A DNA stretch of 64,000 nucleotides from Bacteroidota bacterium. Lineage in GTDB: Bacteria > Bacteroidota > Bacteroidia > Chitinophagales > Chitinophagaceae. This document shows, one piece after another, positions 9,054-15,970 of this stretch. The notes below the pieces were generated by a model. It was not told the DNA's origin and did not search any database. It saw nothing but the letters and a program-made list of their open reading frames with translations. Each line of letters begins with the position of its first letter. Positions within the stretch are counted from its first letter, which is position 1. The stretch lies in contig JAEYQO010000070.1 of the NCBI GenBank assembly GCA_023409975.1, positions 24,639 through 88,638 of the forward strand. The letters are read 5' to 3'. A program made the position numbers and the translations under genes.

Positions 9054-10965
9054 GATCAGGCTGAAGGTTTCTCGTTTGCTCGTGCAAAGTAAAGTAAAAT
9101 GTAGTCCCCTTCCCGGAGGTAGACTCAGGCCAGATCCTTCCGTTATGCTTGTCTACGATCTTCTTGCAGATCGCAAGACCGATCCCTGTGCCGGGATATT
9201 CCTTTTCCGTGTTCAGGCGTCTGAAGATTTCAAATACTTTGTGCTGGTCTTCTGGTGAAATTCCGATGCCATTATCACTCACGGCGAACTTTACATGCCC
9301 GTTCTCAGGAACACAACTGATACTCACCAGCGGCTTTTCCTTATCAGTGAACTTGATAGCATTGCTTAACAGGTTCTGCATAAGCTGCACCAGTTGTATC
9401 CGGTCTCCCTGGATCGTATCCACCTGGCAATCAAATTCTATTTGTGCCCGGCTGCTTTCTGCGAAGGATTTGAGGTTTTGCAGGGCCTGATGTACCAGTT
9501 CGCCAACGTTCACATCTCCCATCTGCACCTGTTTCTTTCCCAATTGTGTGTATTGTAACAGGTTCAGAATGAGTTCACGCATCCTGTTGGTACCATTTAC
9601 GGCTTTCGAAATATAGGTGTCGATGTTTTCATAATCGCCACTTTCGATCTTCTTTTCGATTAACAACAGAAAGCTTTTTATCGTCCTGAGGGGCTCCTGC
9701 AGATCGTGCGATGCTATCGAAGTAAACTGTTCCAGTTCTTCATTAGCCAGTTGCAGTTCACGGTTGGCAAGTTGCAATTCTGACGCAAGCGATTTATATT
9801 GTTCAAAACTGTCCCTGAGCTGTTGCTCAGCCTTCTTTCGTTCTGTAAGATCCCGTGTCACCTTCGAAAAGCCAATATGGGTGCCGTCGCTTTTGTAGAC
9901 TGCAGTAATGACCACATGTGCCCAGAATCGCTCTCCTCCTTTACGCAGGCGCCAGCCTTCTTCCTCATACTTTCCTTCTTTTCTTGCAACTTTTAATTCA
10001 TGCGCAGGCTTACCGCTGAGTATGTCTTCTTCGGGGTAAAAAATGGAAAAGTATTTCCCGAGTATTTCTTCTTCGGAGTATCCCTTGATGCGACGGGCGC
10101 CCTCATTCCAGCTCACAATTCTGCCTTTTTCATCCAGCATGAATATACCGTAGTCCCTTACCTGTTCTACCAGCCCTCTCAGGCGCTCCTCGCTCTGGCG
10201 CAAACTCTCCTCATATTCTCTCCGTTCGGTCAGGTCACGCGTCACCTTCGAGAAGCCAATGAGTTGATTCTGATCATTGAACAGTGCTGTAAGAACAATG
10301 CTGGCCCAGAATCTCGAGCCGTTCTTTCGTACCCTCCAGGCCTCTTCCTCATATTTGCCGGTCTCTATTGCCGTTCTGACTTCAAGTTCCGGTTTCTTGA
10401 GCTCAATGTCTTCAGGCGGGTAAAATATAGTAAAGTGTTTTCCCGTCACCTCGCTTTCCGTATATCCGGTTAAGCGTTTGGCACCTTCATTCCAGGTAAG
10501 AATATGTCCATTCGGATCTAAAAGAAATATGGAATAATCCCTGACACCTTCAACCATCAAACGGTAACGCTCCTCGGAACGCCTCAGGGAAAGTTCCTGT
10601 TGCTTGCGGTCTGAAACATCTCTGAGGGTGCAGGCTATTGGCTGGTTCTTTGAATTTCCTGCTAGTAATGTGAAATTGATCTCTCCCCAAAACCGACTGC
10701 CATCTTTTCTGCTTTTCCAGCCTTCGCAGATGTGCCTTCCTTTCTCCAGTGCTAGTTTCAGATCATATTGTGCACGGGCACCCTGCTCCTGATCAGAGTA
10801 CAGCATGTTTATGGATTTGCCCTCCAGCGCCGACATGGGGAAACCCGTTAGCCGCTGGGCCTCACGGTTGGCATAGATTATTGTGCCATCCCTGTCAAGT
10901 ATAAGAATCGCTTCGCGGAAGATTTCGAAGGAGGTGAAGGCAAAGGTTTTATCAGTATTTTTCAT
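9040..10965 (-). CDS. Three-PAS sensor histidine kinase
   Basis: A 641-residue soluble kinase with three successive PAS/PAC sensor units (roughly residues 8-125, 128-250 and 255-380). The second and third are close duplicates sharing FYPEEDI, KYEEE-WR-RK and IGFSKVTRDLTER. A short coiled coil (repeated ANRELQLANEELEQF) leads to HisKA with ASHDLQEPLRTI, then HATPase with DNGIGI and GTGIGLAI. No transmembrane helix is seen, so it should sense an internal cue. It overlaps the downstream receiver gene. The duplicated PAS units suggest recent internal duplication. Confidence 0.92.
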   Translation of the reverse strand: MKNTDKTFAFTSFEIFREAILILDRDGTIIYANREAQRLTGFPMSALEGKSINMLYSDQEQGARAQYDLKLALEKGRHICEGWKSRKDGSRFWGEINFTLLAGNSKNQPIACTLRDVSDRKQQELSLRRSEERYRLMVEGVRDYSIFLLDPNGHILTWNEGAKRLTGYTESEVTGKHFTIFYPPEDIELKKPELEVRTAIETGKYEEEAWRVRKNGSRFWASIVLTALFNDQNQLIGFSKVTRDLTERREYEESLRQSEERLRGLVEQVRDYGIFMLDEKGRIVSWNEGARRIKGYSEEEILGKYFSIFYPEEDILSGKPAHELKVARKEGKYEEEGWRLRKGGERFWAHVVITAVYKSDGTHIGFSKVTRDLTERKKAEQQLRDSFEQYKSLASELQLANRELQLANEELEQFTSIASHDLQEPLRTIKSFLLLIEKKIESGDYENIDTYISKAVNGTNRMRELILNLLQYTQLGKKQVQMGDVNVGELVHQALQNLKSFAESSRAQIEFDCQVDTIQGDRIQLVQLMQNLLSNAIKFTDKEKPLVSISCVPENGHVKFAVSDNGIGISPEDQHKVFEIFRRLNTEKEYPGTGIGLAICKKIVDKHNGRIWPESTSGKGTTFYFTLHEQTRNLQPDHEEV

Positions 10966-11127
10966 GCGGGGTCATGATAAAGCTAGCCAAGTCGGATAAT
11001 GCGGCCAAAGCCTCTCAGAAAGAAAACGCTAAATAATTGTACCAGACTTTCCTTTATATGGCGAAAGCCTGTAGGTGAAGAGCGTTTTATGACTTGACCA
11101 AGGTGAAAAATCGTATTCAGGGAGCGC

Positions 11128-11547
11128 TCAGGCTGTTTCCAGAAAACGGACCAGCTCACTGGCCAATTGATCATATTCTACGAGCGTCAGTGGCTTTCGG
11201 AAGAATTTATCGCAACCCAGCTTGTAGCACTTTTGCTCATCTGCGATATTAACGGAAGATGTCAGGACGAACACGGGGATGTTTTTTAACTGTTCGTCCG
11301 TCTTGAGTTCTTCGAGCGCCTGATAGCCATCTTTGAAAGGCATGTTCAGGTCGAGCAGTATCAGATGAGGTGGATTGTCAGAGGGGCTTCGCAGCAGATG
11401 CAGCAACTGATTGCCGTCATCTACACATCTCCAGACTCCTTCGTACTCGTTCCGCTCAAGAGCCTCACATAAAAATTCCTGGTCGTCCTGATCATCGTCG
11501 GCGATGACAATATAGCGGTTCACGTGTAGCGTTCTCTCCATCCCCAT
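11128..11547 (-). CDS. Single-domain response regulator (receiver only)
   Basis: A 139-residue receiver with acidic cluster ADDDQDDQEFL, phospho-acceptor in LLDLNMPFKDG, LTSS and FFRKPLT. It lies 162 bases upstream of the PAS kinase on the same strand and may belong to the same signalling unit. TACATTTG at 11555-11562 (reverse strand) ends seven bases before the chosen ATG; a second in-frame ATG lies two codons further in. It is similar in build to, but clearly divergent from, the receiver at 8640-9053. Confidence 0.9.
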   Translation of the reverse strand: MGMERTLHVNRYIVIADDDQDDQEFLCEALERNEYEGVWRCVDDGNQLLHLLRSPSDNPPHLILLDLNMPFKDGYQALEELKTDEQLKNIPVFVLTSSVNIADEQKCYKLGCDKFFRKPLTLVEYDQLASELVRFLETA

Positions 11548-11631
11548 CTTTAGGCAAATGTAAGTTTTATTATTTAGCTAAGATGTTAATGTGTGGGACG
11601 TGCATCTTTTGTTCCCCCTGTTCCTTCAGTG

Positions 11632-11663
11632 TTGTTGCGACTGATTGCTAACCACTAAATTTG
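11632..11663 (+). promoter_or_regulatory. Promoter of the glutaminyl cyclase gene
   Basis: TTG at 11632-11634 (or 11635-11637) and TAAATTTG at 11656-11663 are spaced 21 (or 18) bases apart, fitting the Bacteroidota promoter. The -7 element ends four bases before the ATG at 11668, so transcription should begin at or within a base or two of the start codon. Confidence 0.65.
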
Positions 11664-11667
11664 CTCC

Positions 11668-12501
11668 ATGTTTTTGCAAACTAAACAAAGTATTGCCCTT
11701 TTTATGAGCGCATTTTTGCTGATGCTGGGCGCGTGTAAAGATGCTGAGGAATCTGCGCCAACGGAGTCTGTCACTTCAGATTCCTATACCATACCCAGCA
11801 TTGGCTATACTTTTCGCAAAGCGTATCCTCACGACATCAATTCCTTCACACAGGGTCTGTTGGTACATAACGGCCGCCTGTTCGAAAGTACCGGCTCGCC
11901 GTCCGATATGCCCCAAACGCGATCTGTTTTTGGAATTGTCGATCTAAATACCGGAAAAATTCAGGTGAAAGGTGAAATCGACCGTCACTTTTTCGGGGAG
12001 GGAATCACCATCCTTGGTGGTAGACTTTATCAGTTGACGTATCAGGCTAAGATCGGTTTTATCTACGACACTCTGGGGTACAAAAAGATTGGGGAGTTTA
12101 TGATGCCCGGCCAGGAAGGCTGGGGTATGACCACGGATGGTCAGTCGCTCATAATAAGTGACGGAACCCACCGGTTGTTTTATTTGGACCCCGCGACTAT
12201 GAAAACCACAAGGGTGCTGGAGGTGAGGGATAACATGGGACAGGTGAATTACCTCAATGAACTGGAGTTTATGGATGGTCACGTATATGCTAATAAATAC
12301 GGCACCAATCTGATAGTGAAAATCGACACTGCTGATGGTCGGGTAAGGGGAAGAATTGACTTTACACGGCTGGCACAGCAGGCCCGTCAGGAATACGCCG
12401 GGTCTTTGGAAATGAATGGGATAGCCCAGGATCCGGAAACAGGCAGGGTGTTTATCACCGGAAAGATGTGGCCTTTTATTTTCGAGGTGACCATCCCTTA
12501 A
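11668..12501 (+). CDS. Glutaminyl-peptide cyclotransferase, lipoprotein
   Basis: A 277-residue enzyme of the papaya-type glutamine cyclotransferase family (five-bladed propeller), which turns N-terminal glutamine of exported proteins into pyroglutamate. A lipobox LGAC at residues 20-23 predicts a lipoprotein. Family signatures visible are YPHDINSFTQGLL, ESTGSP, GEGITILGGRLYQLTY, GWGMTTDG, LNELEFMDGHVYAN and the final MNGIAQDPETGRVFITGKMWP. In Bacteroidota such enzymes commonly modify periplasmic and T9SS cargo proteins after signal peptide removal; several such cargos are encoded in this window. Confidence 0.92.
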   Translation: MFLQTKQSIALFMSAFLLMLGACKDAEESAPTESVTSDSYTIPSIGYTFRKAYPHDINSFTQGLLVHNGRLFESTGSPSDMPQTRSVFGIVDLNTGKIQVKGEIDRHFFGEGITILGGRLYQLTYQAKIGFIYDTLGYKKIGEFMMPGQEGWGMTTDGQSLIISDGTHRLFYLDPATMKTTRVLEVRDNMGQVNYLNELEFMDGHVYANKYGTNLIVKIDTADGRVRGRIDFTRLAQQARQEYAGSLEMNGIAQDPETGRVFITGKMWPFIFEVTIP

Positions 12502-12548
12502 TTGTATCAGTCCGTATTGAATATTCCAGCAGTAAAAAAATAATCATA

Positions 12549-13004
12549 ATGAGATCAGACGCGACAACCCCCGAAGAGTTCCTGGCCACTGTGCCAGAAG
12601 AGCGGAAGGAAGCTATCTACAGGCTTGTATCCATCATACGTGAAAACCTGCCCGAAGGTTTCAGTGAATCCATAGGCTACGGGATGCTTGGCTGGGCTGT
12701 GCCGCACAGCTTGTACCCAGCCGGCTATCATTGCGATCCTAAACAACCAGTGCCCTTCCTCGGTTTGGCTTCGCAGAAGAATTTTATTGCGCTATACCAT
12801 ATGGGGATATATGCGGATAAGGATCTTCACGACTGGTTTGTTTCCGAATACCCTAAACATGTAAAGACCCGCCTGGATATGGGCAAAAGCTGTATCCGTT
12901 TTAAGAAGCCTGAGCATATCCCGTTTGATCTTATCGGTGAGCTGGTTACCAGAATGACACCGGCTCAGTGGATAGAATTATACGAGGCCAATCTGAAAAG
13001 GTAA
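12549..13004 (+). CDS. DUF1801 (YdhG-like) domain protein
   Basis: A 151-residue cytoplasmic protein of the DUF1801/YdhG family, function unknown. Visible family parts are a start ATPEEFLATVPEERKEAI-like segment, ESIGYGMLGWAVP, FLGLASQKNFIALYHMGIY and the C-terminal LDMGKSCIRFKKPEHIP. The frame is open upstream to 12468 inside the preceding gene, but the ATG at 12549 begins the conserved region and is preceded by an A-rich stretch, so it is preferred. It follows the cyclase gene by 47 bases and may be cotranscribed with it. Confidence 0.85.
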   Translation: MRSDATTPEEFLATVPEERKEAIYRLVSIIRENLPEGFSESIGYGMLGWAVPHSLYPAGYHCDPKQPVPFLGLASQKNFIALYHMGIYADKDLHDWFVSEYPKHVKTRLDMGKSCIRFKKPEHIPFDLIGELVTRMTPAQWIELYEANLKR

Positions 13005-13032
13005 TCCGAAATTTTCAGTTCACACGTTTATA

Positions 13033-13069
13033 AAAAAAAAGGGGTGCTTACGAAGTACCCCTTTTTTTA
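13033..13069. terminator. Bidirectional terminator between convergent genes
   Basis: An A7-GGGGT / ACCCC-T7 stem (13034-13045 with 13057-13068), extended inside by gctt/aagt with one G-U pair, serves both the DUF1801 gene on the plus strand and the surface protein on the minus strand. Confidence 0.85.
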
Positions 13070-13081
13070 TAAGGCGAAAGG

Positions 13082-14338
13082 TTATTGAATCATCAGCCGC
13101 TCGCTGTATTGTCCTTTTTCAGTTAGAATCTGGATCAGATAAATGCCTTCTGAGCAGTTGCTGATATCCAGTTTGAGATCACTCGCCACGGAACCCTGAG
13201 CGGTTTGTATCACACGACCTGTAAGATCCATGAGTTTTACTTCTGCAGTTCCTTTCAGGTCCGCTGACCAGCTAACGCTCACCGCTCCTTTTGCAGGATT
13301 AGGAAACACTTGAAACCCGCTGCTGAAACCGACTTCGCCAATCGATGTAACCTTTGGTTTGATTTCAGTCGCAGTCTGACCAAAGTTGATATCAATCACT
13401 GAGGGTTGTCCGGAAGTAACCGTCAAGCCTAAAGAAGGAGTGGTGACATAGTTGATCGCTTCAGGATAAACGCTGTAGGTGCCCAATGGAAGATCACTGA
13501 AGCTGTAGTCGCCATTCTGATCGGTAATGGTTGACTTCAGCGCTTTGCCATTAACATCTCTTACGAATACCAGTATGCCGGGAATGCCGTTGGCGGTACC
13601 TTTGTTGGCTCCCTGGCTGATATTACCCCCGATGAAGCCCGGGCCAGAAGTAGGGGTGCCTGATATCATGTAGATATGGTTGTTGTAGCTGCCACCACCG
13701 GTATGGTTGATGGTTGTTGCACCGCCCCAGTAGATACTGGAATCATGATAGGTGGGAAGGAAAACTGCTGATACCATTCCGCCGGCATTCTGTGCGGCTT
13801 TCACCAGATAGTCGCCAGCCGCATGATTGTCAAATTGGTACGGCGCGGACAGGAATCCCCCCGTAACAGTAGAGTCCACCGCGGTAAGGGTATTGTTTAC
13901 ATTGTCATGAACGATCAGCCAGACGGTAAAAGAAGCCTGTATCGCAGTGCCCGTTGTATCCCAGTAGATATTGCCAGAGATCCGGTTGGTTGTCGGACCG
14001 CCACCACCAGGTACCGTTACGGATAGATTAACAGTGTCATGGCAGACGATACTATACAAAGTATCGTACCATTCATGGATCAATTGTACATTATAGGTTC
14101 CATTGGCAGCATAGGTGTGGCTCGGACTTGTGGCCAGACTGCCATTGCCATCCCCGAAGTTCCAGTACGAATTTTCCACTACCGGAGGCTGGTTGCTGGG
14201 AGTTGCATTGTTTGAAAATAGCACTGTGTTACCGTTGATTGAAGTTGTAACGGTAGCGCTGAGGCCTGTGCAATTCAACTGAGCCACTGCCGGTAAAGTC
14301 GCAAGGCACATGATGAAAGTAAAAAGTTTCTTTTTCAT
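13082..14338 (-). CDS. Surface protein with PKD and regulatory-like domains and T9SS sorting tail
   Basis: A 418-residue exported protein. It has a signal peptide (residues 1-19, ending AVAQ), a PKD-type domain at about 25-110 (YWNFGDGNGSLATSPSHTY), two beta-rich domains, of which the second (GIPGILVFVRDVNGK...GDYSFSDLPLGTYSVYPE) resembles carboxypeptidase-regulatory/SdrD-like folds, and a type A T9SS domain (VFPNPAKGAVSVSW...LDISNCSEGIYLIQI). An adhesive or structural cell-surface role is the likely inference; no catalytic motif is seen. Confidence 0.88.
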   Translation of the reverse strand: MKKKLFTFIMCLATLPAVAQLNCTGLSATVTTSINGNTVLFSNNATPSNQPPVVENSYWNFGDGNGSLATSPSHTYAANGTYNVQLIHEWYDTLYSIVCHDTVNLSVTVPGGGGPTTNRISGNIYWDTTGTAIQASFTVWLIVHDNVNNTLTAVDSTVTGGFLSAPYQFDNHAAGDYLVKAAQNAGGMVSAVFLPTYHDSSIYWGGATTINHTGGGSYNNHIYMISGTPTSGPGFIGGNISQGANKGTANGIPGILVFVRDVNGKALKSTITDQNGDYSFSDLPLGTYSVYPEAINYVTTPSLGLTVTSGQPSVIDINFGQTATEIKPKVTSIGEVGFSSGFQVFPNPAKGAVSVSWSADLKGTAEVKLMDLTGRVIQTAQGSVASDLKLDISNCSEGIYLIQILTEKGQYSERLMIQ

Positions 14339-14495
14339 AATACTGGTTGTTTTGACTCATAGACGCAGCCTCGTCGCGGTATGTTAGAACGTTCAGGAAA
14401 AAAAAGAAAACTGGTCCAGAAACTGCCATCTTTTGGACAGGCTGTCCTATCAAAGCTGCAGTCAGGGGCGGTAGTTTTACTTTTAAAACAATTCT

Positions 14496-15365
14496 ATGAA
14501 CAGGAAGGAATTTATCTGGAAGACAGGAGCGGCCATGCTGGCACTGACGCTCCCCGTACGGAACACCTATGCGTTTGAAAAGGGGGCGGCTGGTACATCC
14601 GGAACCTGCCTCCCGACAACTGCAGACATCCTTGGCCCCTACTACCGGGCCAATGCTCCTTTCCGGACAGCGCTGTTGACACCGGGTGATCCCGGAACAC
14701 CGTTAAATTATCGGGGCACGATACTGGACGAAGATTGCAATCCGCTGGCGAATGCTACCGTGGATGTGTGGCAGGCAGATGCCAATGCATCCTATGATCA
14801 GACTACACCGGATTTCCGGTATCGTGGACGGTTTGAAACCTCCTCTGACGGTCAGTACCAGTTTGAATCGGTTATGCCAGGCTGGTATCTCAATGGCTCT
14901 CAATACAGGCCAGCCCACATACATTTTCGTGTCACCAAACCGGGTTTTCAGGAACTGATTACCCAGTTGTACTTCCAGGGCGATCCCTATATTGCCGCTG
15001 ATCCCTGGGCCGCTGATCCTGATGCCCAGTTAAGGATTGTACCCGTCAATCTTGTCGGGGGAGTGGATGTTGCTGTGTTTGACATCACTTTAAAAGCGAA
15101 TGCCACCGGGATTAATGAGGTTCAGGAGCGTTCACCTGTTACTGCTTACCCGAATCCGGCCTCCTCTTTCGTTCTGTTCAGTACCTCGGATGCTGCAATA
15201 CTCAGCATCGAAACGTTTAACACAGGTGGTCAGCTCGTTGCCAGGGCCTATCATCTCAAATCGAAAGAATACAGGCTGGATATCACTTCTCTTGGTGGTG
15301 GCATCTATTTCAGCAGAATTCAAACAGCTACTGGTATTTATGTTCATAAGGTGCTTAAACGATAA
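14496..15365 (+). CDS. Intradiol ring-cleavage dioxygenase-like protein with T9SS sorting tail
   Basis: A 289-residue protein whose residues 35-205 match the catechol/protocatechuate 3,4-dioxygenase core: ILGPYYRANAPF, ATVDVWQADANASYD, GRFETSSDGQYQF, MPGWY and RPAHIHF. Likely Fe(III) ligands are Tyr100, Tyr131 (or 137), His141 and His143. The N-terminus (NRKEFIWKTG followed by AAMLALTLP) resembles a Tat signal in its RK variant. The last about 75 residues are a type A T9SS tail (AYPNPASS...LGGGIYFSRI). It would therefore be a secreted, iron-dependent enzyme or binder of aromatic compounds. The true substrate is unknown. Confidence 0.85.
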   Translation: MNRKEFIWKTGAAMLALTLPVRNTYAFEKGAAGTSGTCLPTTADILGPYYRANAPFRTALLTPGDPGTPLNYRGTILDEDCNPLANATVDVWQADANASYDQTTPDFRYRGRFETSSDGQYQFESVMPGWYLNGSQYRPAHIHFRVTKPGFQELITQLYFQGDPYIAADPWAADPDAQLRIVPVNLVGGVDVAVFDITLKANATGINEVQERSPVTAYPNPASSFVLFSTSDAAILSIETFNTGGQLVARAYHLKSKEYRLDITSLGGGIYFSRIQTATGIYVHKVLKR

Positions 15366-15404
15366 GGCTGAACCAAAAAGGATGTTTTTGTTTTCTTTGT
15401 GGCT

Positions 15405-15905
15405 ATGAAAAGAACCGCCACATTCTGGAAGCAAACCTTGCAGTTAACGCCTCATGTCGAAGGAGGTGCTTTTTCTGAAGTGTACCGCTCAGACCTGTTA
15501 CTGCCAAAGGAGATTCTCCAGACCGCGCATAAGGGAAACCGGAACGCAGCGACCAGCATATACTTTCTCCTGGAACGCGGCGAGATTTCTGCTTTTCACA
15601 GGATTGCTTCCGACGAGCTCTGGCATTTTTACGATGGCGACCCGCTCACGATCTTTGAGCTCCGGGAAGGTAAACTGATCACACATCGTCTTGGATTAGA
15701 CCCGGAAACCGGCGCTCTGCCACAAGTGCTGATTCCTGCCGGAAGCTGGTTCGGTTCCAGGGTGGAAGGCGAGGGCGCTTTCACACTTTGTGGCTGCACT
15801 GTTTCCCCGGGTTTTGATTTCGCAGATTTTGAACTGGCTGATCGTCAGATTCTGTTGGGCGAATACCCTGAATATGAAGAGCTGATACAGCAACTTACCA
15901 GATAA
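15405..15905 (+). CDS. Cupin family protein (DUF985)
   Basis: A 166-residue beta-barrel protein of the DUF985 cupin family, function not established, probably sugar- or metal-binding. Diagnostic parts are LQLTPHVEGGAFSEVYRS, TSIYFLLERGEISAFHRI-type segment, SDELWHFYDGDPL and PAGSWFGSRVE followed by CTVSPGFDFADFEL. His and Glu in SAFHR and ELWHFY are the usual metal or ligand positions. The ATG at 15405 is chosen; a GTG two codons earlier is possible. A -7-like TTTTCTTTG lies close upstream. Confidence 0.9.
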   Translation: MKRTATFWKQTLQLTPHVEGGAFSEVYRSDLLLPKEILQTAHKGNRNAATSIYFLLERGEISAFHRIASDELWHFYDGDPLTIFELREGKLITHRLGLDPETGALPQVLIPAGSWFGSRVEGEGAFTLCGCTVSPGFDFADFELADRQILLGEYPEYEELIQQLTR

Positions 15906-15920
15906 ATGCGGTAACATGAA

Positions 15921-15950
15921 TAAGGGCTGCCTCAACTGAGGCAGCCCTTA
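15921..15950. terminator. Bidirectional terminator
   Basis: A perfect 13-bp stem (taagggctgcctc at 15921-15933, loop aact, gaggcagccctta at 15938-15950) between the convergent cupin and M16 peptidase genes. It resembles in build the hairpin after rplL at 45841. Confidence 0.85.
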
Positions 15951-15970
15951 CTACTTACGCGGATTACTAC

